A DNA stretch of 64,000 bases from Chitinophagales bacterium (GTDB lineage: Bacteria; Bacteroidota; Bacteroidia; Chitinophagales; Chitinophagaceae), in assembly GCA_015655015.1 (NCBI GenBank), contig JAATFV010000226.1, positions 1 to 64,000 of the forward strand, read 5' to 3'. Made by a program: the position numbers and the translations under genes. Positions 16,842-24,907 of this stretch are shown here, in pieces; within the stretch, counting starts at the first letter, position 1, and each line of letters opens with the position of its first letter. The notes beneath the pieces were generated by a model that saw only the letters and a list, made by a program, of their open reading frames with translations, was not told the origin of the DNA and made no database searches.

Positions 16842-18548
16842 ATGATGACATTTGAAGGGTTGGGTTTAGATGCCAGGCTGGTACAGGCTACCGACGCGCT
16901 GGGGTTTACAACACCGACACCCATTCAGGAGCAGGCAATTCCTGTTTTATTGAGCGGAACAAAGGATCTGGTAGGGTTGGCGCAGACAGGCACCGGAAAG
17001 ACGGCTGCTTTTGGCCTTCCGCTATTGCAGCTGGTGGACGAACACCAGAAACATCCACAGGCATTGGTGGTATGTCCGACCAGGGAATTATGCATGCAGA
17101 TCGTGACGGAAATAGAGCTTTTTAAGAAATTCATACCCGGGATCCATGTGATAGCGGTTTATGGAGGTACTTCCATAGGCCTGCAGATCAGGGACCTGAA
17201 ACGCGGAGTGCAGATCGTGGTGGCGACACCCGGTCGGTTGATCGACCTGATCGAGCGCAAGGCGATCAACCTGGAACAGATCCGGTATGTCGTGCTGGAC
17301 GAGGCGGATGAAATGCTGAATATGGGTTTCCAGGACGATATAGAGTTCATCTTGCAGAATACGCCCAAACGGGAAGCTACCTGGCTGTTCAGCGCCACGA
17401 TGCCTCCCGAGATCCGCCGGGTGAGCAAGAAGTACATGCAGACCCCTACGGAGATCACGGTAGGCAAGATGAATACGGCCAATAAGAACATCGATCACCA
17501 ATATTTTGTAGCGAATGCGCACCATCGCTATGAAACGCTGAAACGGATCATTGATTTTAATCCCGGTATTTACGGGATCATTTTCACCCGTACCAAGATC
17601 GATGCACAGAATATTGCAGAAAAGCTGACCCGCGAGGGATACGATATAGATGCGCTGCACGGGGATCTTACCCAGCAGCAGCGTGACAAGGTGATGGGGG
17701 AATTCCGGGAAAAGCAATTACAGCTGCTGATCGCCACCGATGTGGCAGCCAGGGGGATCGATGTGAAGGAGATCACGCATGTGATCAATTACGAATTGCC
17801 GGACGATATGGAAGTGTACACACACCGGACCGGTCGTACGGGAAGGGCCGGGCATACGGGGATCGCTTTATCCATCGTGCATAGCCGGGAAATAGGTAAG
17901 CTGAGGCAGATCGAACGGATCGTACAGTCGCCTTTCCACAAGATGGAAATACCGAGCGGAAAAGACGTATGCCGCAAGCAGTTCTTTCATTTTATGGAGA
18001 AGCTGCTGCAGACCGATATCAGCCATGGAGACTACGAAAGTTATGTCCCTATGCTGGCTGAGAAGTTTGCGGATGTCAGTAAAGAAGATGTATTGAAACG
18101 GGTGGCGGCTATGGAGTTCGACCGTTTCCTGAAATATTACGAAAATGCGGAAGACCTGAATGTCCGGGAAAGGACCCGGGAATATGGCACCAGGGAACGG
18201 GATCCGCGCGGACCCGGACCCGGCAGTGATCGCAGAGAGTATGGCCGCCGGGGAGACGCACCCGCAGGAAGGGAAAGAACGACCGCCAGGGATTATGCCA
18301 GCAATGGGGAATATGCCAGGCTGTTCGTCAACCTGGGAACGAAGGATGGGTTCTATAAGGCCAGTTTCCTGCAGTTCATCCTGGATATGAGCGACCTGAA
18401 GAAAGAAGTGCTGGGCCGGATCGACATGAAGGAAATGAACAGCTGGATCGAGGTGGATAAGAAGTCCGCGCCGCAGATGATCCGGGCTATTGACGGGAAG
18501 AACTATAAGGGCAGACGTATCCGGATGAACGATGCGAACAGCCGGTAG
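16842..18548 (+). CDS. DEAD-box RNA helicase with DbpA-like RNA-binding C-terminus
   Basis: ATP-dependent RNA helicase of 568 residues. The motifs are in order: FTTPTPIQEQAIP (Q motif), AQTGTGKTAAFGLP (I), VLDEADEMLNMGF (II), LFSATMP (III), IIFTRTK (IV) and HRTGRTGRAG (VI). A basic Arg/Gly-rich linker (about residues 440-490) leads to a DbpA-type RRM (LFVNLGTKDGFYKASFL onward), which suggests rRNA or structured RNA targets. Two ATGs (16842, 16845) are possible. It has no pathway link to the aro genes around it. Confidence 0.94.
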   Translation: MMTFEGLGLDARLVQATDALGFTTPTPIQEQAIPVLLSGTKDLVGLAQTGTGKTAAFGLPLLQLVDEHQKHPQALVVCPTRELCMQIVTEIELFKKFIPGIHVIAVYGGTSIGLQIRDLKRGVQIVVATPGRLIDLIERKAINLEQIRYVVLDEADEMLNMGFQDDIEFILQNTPKREATWLFSATMPPEIRRVSKKYMQTPTEITVGKMNTANKNIDHQYFVANAHHRYETLKRIIDFNPGIYGIIFTRTKIDAQNIAEKLTREGYDIDALHGDLTQQQRDKVMGEFREKQLQLLIATDVAARGIDVKEITHVINYELPDDMEVYTHRTGRTGRAGHTGIALSIVHSREIGKLRQIERIVQSPFHKMEIPSGKDVCRKQFFHFMEKLLQTDISHGDYESYVPMLAEKFADVSKEDVLKRVAAMEFDRFLKYYENAEDLNVRERTREYGTRERDPRGPGPGSDRREYGRRGDAPAGRERTTARDYASNGEYARLFVNLGTKDGFYKASFLQFILDMSDLKKEVLGRIDMKEMNSWIEVDKKSAPQMIRAIDGKNYKGRRIRMNDANSR

Positions 18549-18669
18549 AGGCGGAGATTCCGGGAGGAGGAGGATGGAAGAACGGGATCAGGGCCGGGCT
18601 GAAATCCCGATAGATGACTGGCGCGGGCTGAACAGGGAAGATTATTATAACTTGAAATATTGATTTGTT

Positions 18670-19761
18670 ATGGAAGCGACAGCAACTAAGAACGCGAAAG
18701 AGATCACACAGGCAGCCTGGAACAAACGCCCCCTGGTGATCTCTGGTCCCTGCAGTGCGGAGACCGAAGAGCAGGTAATGGAAACGGCTACCCGTCTGGC
18801 AGCTACCGGTAAAGTAGATATGCTGCGCGCCGGTATCTGGAAGCCCCGGACCCGTCCCGGCAGCTTTGAAGGGATTGGCACCAAAGGATTGCCCTGGTTG
18901 CAGCAGGCCCGGAAAAAGACCGGTCTGCCCGTTGCCATCGAAGTAGCTACCGGCAAGCAGGTGGAAGATGCGCTCCATTTCGATATCGATGTGTTATGGA
19001 TCGGCGCCCGCACTACGGTAAACCCGTTCAGTGTCCAGGAAGTGGCGGATGCCCTGCGCGGGGTCGATGTTCCTGTGCTGGTCAAGAACCCCATCAACCC
19101 TGACCTGGAACTGTGGACAGGCGCTGTGGAAAGGGTCGCTAAAGCAGGTATCAAACAGTTAGGGTTGATCCACCGGGGATTCAGCTCCTATGGCAATACA
19201 GAATACCGGAATGCTCCCATGTGGCATCTGGCTATCGAGATGAAGCGGCGCAATCCCGGGCTGATGATGATCAATGATCCTTCCCATATCAGCGGCCGCC
19301 GGGACATCCTGCTGGATGTAGCGCAGAAAGCGATCGACCTGGATTTCGACGGACTGATCATTGAGAGCCATATCGACCCGGATAAGGCATGGAGCGACGC
19401 CAAGCAGCAAATCACCCCGGAACGCCTCGCTGAATTGCTGGACAGCATCAAATGGCGCCATGAAACTACTACGGAAAAGGAATTTATCACTGCGCTGGAA
19501 AAACTCCGCGAACAGATCAACCATATTGACGATGAGCTGATGCAGCTGCTCGGCCAGCGTATGAAGATCGCCGATAAGATCGGGGAATACAAACGCGACA
19601 ACAATATCACCATCCTGCAGACCAATCGCTGGAACGCTATTCTGGAAAGGGCTTTCGTGAAGGGAGAGAAGCTGGGATTGGGCAAGGAGTTCATCACGAA
19701 GTATTATGATGCCGTGCATATGGAATCTATCGGCCATCAGAACAAGATCATGAATTCATAG
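18670..19761 (+). CDS. Bifunctional DAHP synthase / chorismate mutase (type II)
   Basis: First step of the shikimate pathway fused to chorismate mutase. Residues 1-260 are a type I-beta (KDO8P-like) DAHP synthase: LVISGPCSAETEEQV, MLRAGIWKPRTRPGSF, IGARTTVNPFSVQ, INDPSHISGRRD. Residues about 270-360 are an AroQ-type mutase (LREQINHIDDELMQLLGQRM onward). The fusion explains why pheA and tyrA lack mutase domains. It is followed after only 8 bp by the transposase-like gene and then aroB, so the string to aroC may be one transcript. Allosteric control of the synthase through the mutase domain is known in the family. Confidence 0.94.
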   Translation: MEATATKNAKEITQAAWNKRPLVISGPCSAETEEQVMETATRLAATGKVDMLRAGIWKPRTRPGSFEGIGTKGLPWLQQARKKTGLPVAIEVATGKQVEDALHFDIDVLWIGARTTVNPFSVQEVADALRGVDVPVLVKNPINPDLELWTGAVERVAKAGIKQLGLIHRGFSSYGNTEYRNAPMWHLAIEMKRRNPGLMMINDPSHISGRRDILLDVAQKAIDLDFDGLIIESHIDPDKAWSDAKQQITPERLAELLDSIKWRHETTTEKEFITALEKLREQINHIDDELMQLLGQRMKIADKIGEYKRDNNITILQTNRWNAILERAFVKGEKLGLGKEFITKYYDAVHMESIGHQNKIMNS

Positions 19762-19769
19762 TTCCTGCC

Positions 19770-20204
19770 ATGAGCGAGTTTCCCACCGTATATCTCTTTG
19801 TCCATGTTCTCTGGAGCGTATATCAGCGGGAGGCGCTGTTGAGCAAGCCGGTACGGAAAGTGCTGTTTGCGCATATGCAGAAAGACGGAGAGGAGCGGGG
19901 GCTGAAGATCGTGGCGGTGAATGGGGTGGAAGATCATATCCATTGCCTGATACAGCTGATGCCTTCGCAGAACCTCGTCCAGGTCGTAAAAAGCATTAAG
20001 AGCGGGTCGTCCCGCTGGCTGAATGAAAATAAGTTCCTGGTAACGGCCTTTGAATGGGAAGAAGGGTATGCCGCCTATTCCGTGAGCCCCAGCGGACTAA
20101 AACAAGTGATCGATTTTATTGGCAGGCAGGAAGAATATCATAAATCAAAAACACTGGAGAGCGAGCTGGAGGTGTTCAAGGCTCCATTGAACCTTCCTGT
20201 TTAA
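19770..20204 (+). CDS. IS200-like HUH (Y1) transposase homologue with Tyr-to-Phe change
   Basis: Family of single-strand transposases (IS200/IS605, RAYT-like). The 144-residue protein keeps the metal-binding HUH motif in GVEDHIHCLIQL (about residues 53-64) and the WEEGYAAYSVS segment. In the final helix the family YxxxQ nucleophile motif reads FIGRQ (codon TTT), so the catalytic Tyr is Phe, and the C-terminal tail is shorter than usual. No IS ends or stem-loops flank it; it begins 8 bp after the DAHP synthase stop and ends 37 bp before aroB. It is either an early decaying relic or a domesticated nucleic-acid-binding protein. Confidence 0.85.
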   Translation: MSEFPTVYLFVHVLWSVYQREALLSKPVRKVLFAHMQKDGEERGLKIVAVNGVEDHIHCLIQLMPSQNLVQVVKSIKSGSSRWLNENKFLVTAFEWEEGYAAYSVSPSGLKQVIDFIGRQEEYHKSKTLESELEVFKAPLNLPV

Positions 20205-20241
20205 CGCCGGCTGGACCCCTTCACGATTAATAATTTTTACC

Positions 20242-21273
20242 ATGAAAAAATTGCAATATCAATTTTCAGAAAAGGTGACTACGTATTATTTCGATGCGGA
20301 CTTTTCCCACCTGGAAAAACTCGTAGATAAAAAGCAGGCCGTGCTTATCACCGATGATAATATTTTCCAGTCCCATCAGAAAAAGTTTGGAGGCTGGAAT
20401 ACGATCGTCATCCAGGCAGGAGAAGCTTTTAAAGTACAGGAGACCATTGACTCCATCATTGAACAGCTCCTCGGTTTCGGAGCGGACAGAAAGACATTCC
20501 TGGTAGGGGTCGGAGGGGGCGTGGTAACGGATATCACCGGTTATGCCGCCGCTGTGTACATGCGGGGGCTTCCTTTCGGCTTTGTGCCTGCCTCCATACT
20601 GGCTATGGTAGATGCGTCGATCGGGGGTAAGAACGGGATCGATGTGGGACTTTATAAGAATCTGGTAGGCACGATCCGGCAACCGGATTTCCTGTTGTAT
20701 GATATGGCTTTGCTGAAATCCCTTCCGAAGGACGAGTGGATCAACGGGTTTGCGGAGATCATCAAACATGCTGTTATTAAAGATGCCGCCCTGTTCAGGG
20801 AGCTGGAGAAAAATAAACTGGGTTTTTATCAGAAAGATAAGACGGCCTTTTCTAAGCTTATCCGACGGAATGTGGTGATCAAATCTACGGTGGTACAGAA
20901 AGATGAGTTCGAGCAGGGCGACCGGCGTCTGCTGAATTTCGGCCATACACTGGGGCATGCCGTCGAAAACCTCTATGAACTGTCGCATGGGCGGGCTATT
21001 TCCATTGGAATGGTGGCTGCCTCCATGATTTCTGAAGAGCTGACGAATTTTAAAGATACGGACCGGCTGGTCACAGTGTTAAAGAAATACGGCCTGCCCA
21101 CCCAGGCTGAGTACGATGCAAAGGAAGTGTTGGATGTCCTGCGGATGGATAAGAAGAAAGAGAAGGATGCCATGAACTATGTGTTATTGAAGAAGATCGG
21201 GCAGGGAGTGGTGAAGTCGGTTCCCCTCGTACAATTGGAAAAACTGCTGCAGTCGATCATATCGGCGAGATGA
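20242..21273 (+). CDS. aroB: 3-dehydroquinate synthase
   Basis: Second step of the shikimate pathway: DAHP to 3-dehydroquinate, using NAD and a divalent metal. Seen are VGVGGGVVTDITGYAAAVYM (NAD-binding, about residues 88-107), SILAMVDASIGGKNGIDVG, the metal ligands in GFAEIIKHAVI, and NFGHTLGHAVE. Length 343 is normal. Part of the same-strand string with DAHP synthase, aroA and aroC. Confidence 0.95.
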   Translation: MKKLQYQFSEKVTTYYFDADFSHLEKLVDKKQAVLITDDNIFQSHQKKFGGWNTIVIQAGEAFKVQETIDSIIEQLLGFGADRKTFLVGVGGGVVTDITGYAAAVYMRGLPFGFVPASILAMVDASIGGKNGIDVGLYKNLVGTIRQPDFLLYDMALLKSLPKDEWINGFAEIIKHAVIKDAALFRELEKNKLGFYQKDKTAFSKLIRRNVVIKSTVVQKDEFEQGDRRLLNFGHTLGHAVENLYELSHGRAISIGMVAASMISEELTNFKDTDRLVTVLKKYGLPTQAEYDAKEVLDVLRMDKKKEKDAMNYVLLKKIGQGVVKSVPLVQLEKLLQSIISAR

Positions 21274-21300
21274 GATTTATTATTTCTAATAGAACGCAAG

Positions 21301-22596
21301 ATGCTAACGACTATCACACCATCTGTTATCAGTGGAACTTTACAGGCGCCTGCTTCCAAGAGTTCTATGCAAAGAGCTTGTGCGGCGGCCCTGATCAGCG
21401 AGGGAGAGACCGTTATTAAAAATCCCGGGTATTCGAATGATGACAAGGCGGCGCTGGAAGTGATCCGTGGATTAGGAGCGGAGATCGTTCGGCTGGAAGA
21501 TGGTTCCCTGAAAATAAACAGTAACGGAGTAAAGCCGGGCCGTGCGGAAGTAAATTGCGGAGAGAGCGGTCTGGGCCTCCGGATGTTTGCCCCGATCATC
21601 GCGCTGAGCGGGCAGACGATAACGGTTAACGGAGAGGGAAGCCTGTTAAGCCGGCCGATGGATTTTTTTGACGCCATCTTTCCGCAGCTGGGGATCCGGG
21701 TCATCTCGAATAAAGGGAAGCTGCCTTTGCAGATACAGGGACCTCTGCAGCCGCGCTCCCTTGAGATCGATGGGTCGCTCAGCTCTCAGTTCCTGACCGG
21801 TCTGTTGTTTTCTTTTGCCGCTGCCGGCGCTAAAGATGTTTCTATCCGGGTGAATAATCTTAAGAGCAAACCATATATCGATCTTACTTTACAGGTCATG
21901 GACCATTTTGGATGGAAGGTGGAGAACAGGAATTACGAGGAGTTCTATTTTCCAGGGGGCAATACCGGGCAATCTCTTACACGATATACCGTAGAAGGAG
22001 ATTGGAGCGGGGGAGCTTTCCTGCTGGTGGCGGGTGCTGTGGCAGGGAGAATAACCGTACGCGGCCTGGATATTCATTCTACACAGGCGGATAAAGCTAT
22101 TTTGCAAGCCTTGCGCGATTGTGGCGCTGATATGATTATAACTGATGAAGAGATCGAAATAGGACCGGGCGCCGGGGCTTTAAAAGCCTTTTCATTCGAT
22201 GCGACGGATTGTCCGGATCTTTTTCCTCCCCTGGTAGCGTTGGCGTCATTTTGTACCGGAACGACGGTGATCAGCGGGGTAGGCCGGCTGACCCATAAAG
22301 AGAGCAACCGGGCCCTGACCTTGCAGGAAGAGTTTGGCAAAATGGGGGTATCGATCGACTTGCAGGGAGACAGGATGCTGATAAAGGGAGGGGAGGGCGT
22401 TCGCGGCGCCACAGTGCATTCGCGGCATGACCATCGAATCGCCATGGCTTGTGCGGTGGCCGGCCTGCGGGCGGGTGGAGACGTCGTTATCGAAGAAGCG
22501 GAGGCGATCAATAAATCCTACCCGGATTTCTATGAGCATTTGCAAAAGCTGGGAGCAGCCGTGAGCTCCCGGGAAGTTATAGGAAATGTGCTGTAA
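21301..22596 (+). CDS. aroA: 5-enolpyruvylshikimate-3-phosphate synthase
   Basis: Joins shikimate-3-phosphate and PEP, the sixth step of the pathway. The N-terminal LQAPASKSSMQRACAAALIS carries the conserved Lys/Ser substrate site; NCGESGLGLRMFAPIIA matches the family NxGtsgtt..R region in a variant form. SLSSQFLTGLLFS, RLTHKESNRALTL and HDHRIAMACAVAGL are also present. Length 431. It begins 27 bp after aroB. aroD/aroQ, aroE and aroK are not in this window. Confidence 0.94.
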   Translation: MLTTITPSVISGTLQAPASKSSMQRACAAALISEGETVIKNPGYSNDDKAALEVIRGLGAEIVRLEDGSLKINSNGVKPGRAEVNCGESGLGLRMFAPIIALSGQTITVNGEGSLLSRPMDFFDAIFPQLGIRVISNKGKLPLQIQGPLQPRSLEIDGSLSSQFLTGLLFSFAAAGAKDVSIRVNNLKSKPYIDLTLQVMDHFGWKVENRNYEEFYFPGGNTGQSLTRYTVEGDWSGGAFLLVAGAVAGRITVRGLDIHSTQADKAILQALRDCGADMIITDEEIEIGPGAGALKAFSFDATDCPDLFPPLVALASFCTGTTVISGVGRLTHKESNRALTLQEEFGKMGVSIDLQGDRMLIKGGEGVRGATVHSRHDHRIAMACAVAGLRAGGDVVIEEAEAINKSYPDFYEHLQKLGAAVSSREVIGNVL

Positions 22597-22717
22597 GCGG
22601 AAACCTGCTGTAGGAGCAACAGGCGCGATCGGCAGTCGATGCGCAACAGACAGAACTGACGCAGCGAGTCAACTATTTATTAATGTTCTTAAATAAGCCC
22701 TTCAAGGGCGTCAGGGT

Positions 22718-23884
22718 ATGAATTCATTCGGTCGTTTATTCAGATTAACTATGTTCGGCGAATCCCATGGAGAAAGTGTGGGGGTGAATATTGACGGCTG
22801 CCCGGCGGGACTGCCCCTGAGACTGGAAGATTTTCTGCCGGACCTGGAAAGACGTAAAGGAGGGATCCGGAAAGGGACGACTCCCCGTAAGGAAGATGAT
22901 CTGCCTGTCTTTAAGAGCGGACTTCATAACGACCGGACTACCGGCGCTCCGTTGACCATTTTATTTGAAAATAAGAATACCCGTTCGGGGGATTATGAGA
23001 AGCAGCGGGATGTGCCCCGGCCGGGACATGCGGACTTTGTGGCCCATGAAAAATTCGGCGGTTTTGAGGACTTCCGGGGCGGCGGACATTTTTCGGCGCG
23101 TCTGACGGTGGCTCTTGTGGCTGCCGGGGTGATCGCTAAGAAATTGCTGGCGAGCGCAGGACAGATGCCGGAGATTGCCGCCAATGAATCCGGACTGAAA
23201 AAAAATGGACCGGTACTGGCAGGATCTGAAAAGGGATTGGAAGAACCGGCTGTTTCCGGCGAAATATTGGGTGAAGCCGAAGCTGCCGGAAAGTTTGATA
23301 TGCCGGATTGGGAAAAGAGAGCCGGTCTCCAGGTCAAAGCCACGATCCTGGAAATTGGCGGGGAGCAGGATCTTGAGGCAGGATTACAAAAGGCCATCGA
23401 TGCCAGGGATACGATCGGGGGGATCGTCGAGTGCCGGGTCAGCGGATTGCCCGTTGGACTGGGAGAGCCTTTTTTTGATTCTGCAGAATCCCTCTTGAGC
23501 CATGCCGTATTTGCTATTCCCGCGATACGGGGGATAGAGTTCGGCACTGGCTTTGCTGCAGCCAGGATGTTCGGCAGCCAGCATAATGATGCGATAGAGG
23601 ATCTTAACGGCAGGACAAGGACCAATCACGCTGGCGGCGTGGTGGGAGGGATCACGAATGGCAATGAGCTTGTGTTCCGCGTTGCTGTCAAGCCTACCTC
23701 TTCTACCCCCAAACAGCAACAGACCCTTAACTGGTCGACAGGAGCCGTGGAGGCTTTCTCCGTAAAAGGTCGTCATGATCTTTGTATAGCCCTGCGGGTG
23801 CCTGTGGTGCTGGAAGCTGTCACCGCCATTGTGCTCGCTGACCTTTTGTTGCTGGAACAGCATATAAAAAGAATTATCCCTTAA
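22718..23884 (+). CDS. aroC: Chorismate synthase
   Basis: Last common step, making chorismate from EPSP with reduced FMN. Typical segments are FGRLFRLTMFGESHGESVGV (residues 4-23), FRGGGHFSARLT, SQHNDAIEDLNGRTRTNHAGG and GRHDLCIALR. At 388 residues it is about 30 longer than most relatives; the extra part is around residues 148-200, rich in Gly, Glu and Ala. It ends the aromatic string and is followed by an inverted repeat. Confidence 0.95.
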   Translation: MNSFGRLFRLTMFGESHGESVGVNIDGCPAGLPLRLEDFLPDLERRKGGIRKGTTPRKEDDLPVFKSGLHNDRTTGAPLTILFENKNTRSGDYEKQRDVPRPGHADFVAHEKFGGFEDFRGGGHFSARLTVALVAAGVIAKKLLASAGQMPEIAANESGLKKNGPVLAGSEKGLEEPAVSGEILGEAEAAGKFDMPDWEKRAGLQVKATILEIGGEQDLEAGLQKAIDARDTIGGIVECRVSGLPVGLGEPFFDSAESLLSHAVFAIPAIRGIEFGTGFAAARMFGSQHNDAIEDLNGRTRTNHAGGVVGGITNGNELVFRVAVKPTSSTPKQQQTLNWSTGAVEAFSVKGRHDLCIALRVPVVLEAVTAIVLADLLLLEQHIKRIIP

Positions 23885-23902
23885 ATAAGAATCGTTCTTA
23901 TT
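23884..23902. terminator. Inverted repeat after aroC
   Basis: AATAAGAA (23884-23891), loop TCG, TTCTTATT (23895-23902), overlapping the aroC stop codon. A+T-rich, so only a weak terminator; an operator is the alternative. Confidence 0.4.
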
Positions 23903-23953
23903 AAAAGGCTTAGCTCCTTTTTTGAATGATCAATTCCCTTAATAACCTGTCTT

Positions 23954-24253
23954 ATGGCAATTATTTATCACCTGACAACCAAACCGGAATGGCTTGAAGC
24001 CCGATCCAGGGGCGAGTACGAGGCTCCTTCCCTTGCTGATGAAGGATTTATTCACTGCAGCGAGGAAAGACAATTATCCGGGGTGCTGGAGCGCTATTTC
24101 CGGGGACAGACCGGTCTTTTGAAACTGAGCATCGATACAGAACGACTGACAAGTCCCCTCTATTATGACTGGTCGCCTTCTTTGGAGGATACCTTCCCAC
24201 ATATTTATGGCCCCATCAACCTGGATGCGGTCGTTGCGGAAGTGGAAATATGA
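23954..24253 (+). CDS. DUF952 domain protein
   Basis: A small cytosolic protein of 99 residues. IYHLTTKPEWLEA, GFIHCSEERQL and a final FPHIYGPINLDAV match the DUF952 family, whose biochemical role is unknown. The fold resembles ADP-ribosyltransferase-like small domains in some predictions, but nothing here proves an activity. It lies 70 bp after aroC on the same strand. Confidence 0.87.
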   Translation: MAIIYHLTTKPEWLEARSRGEYEAPSLADEGFIHCSEERQLSGVLERYFRGQTGLLKLSIDTERLTSPLYYDWSPSLEDTFPHIYGPINLDAVVAEVEI

Positions 24254-24600
24254 TTATTGCAGGCGTTGTTTTACATGAGTTAGCACATCATTAAAATGGT
24301 CCAACGGTTGAAGCCAGGCAGGTAAATCCTTATTGATCCATTTCATCACCGTTACGATTTCATCATGTATCAATTGCAGCCGGGTAAAATTCCAGCAAAT
24401 GGGCTCATTGTGAAAAATGCGGTTACGGAGATTTCTAAAATTATTCAGGGGAGCAGAGACCTTATGCCTTTGCCTGTCAATTCCGCCACGATTTTGGAAG
24501 GAGTTACCAACTCATGTCTTCTGGTGATCTGATTTTGGGCAGTACTAATTTCTTTCACCAGTTTGTTCAGGCCCGGAGTTTTCGGGAAATGGTTATATTA
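24254..24600 (-). pseudogene. Abi-like HEPN protein, decayed fragment
   Basis: On the - strand two frames give pieces of one protein. One frame reads FPKTPGLNKLVKEI and RHELVTPSKIVAELT, the other LRNRIFHNEPICW and continues to a stop at 24256-24254. Both are typical of Abi-like HEPN proteins (abortive-infection type), including the RxxxxH ribonuclease motif (RNRIFH). The pieces are joined by a frameshift and an apparent internal deletion where a longer FGFW segment is expected, and a stop lies just upstream. The rest of the gap to 24907 is A+T-rich and holds nothing recognisable. Confidence 0.75.
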
Positions 24601-24907
24601 GAAATCGTTTCGTTTCTTTGTAAAAGCAGTCCCGGTACTTCCTCTCTCAGTTTTTAGATGCTGATGAAGAAGCCGGGTTCTTTATTTTATCTACTTGCAA
24701 ATATAATTTTATTTATCCCTGCGCTGAAAAATGTTCCCCATACTCAACATTCGTCGGGGTAATAGCCTCAATAATGCTTAAAAGAAGGGACTATATGTGT
24801 TTTATGCCCTCAAATAATAGAAAAATAGCTATTACAATAAAGAAATATTAGATCGTTGTATTATATTGCCCGAGCATATTGCGGCAAAATAAACTGATAC
24901 CGGTCAA

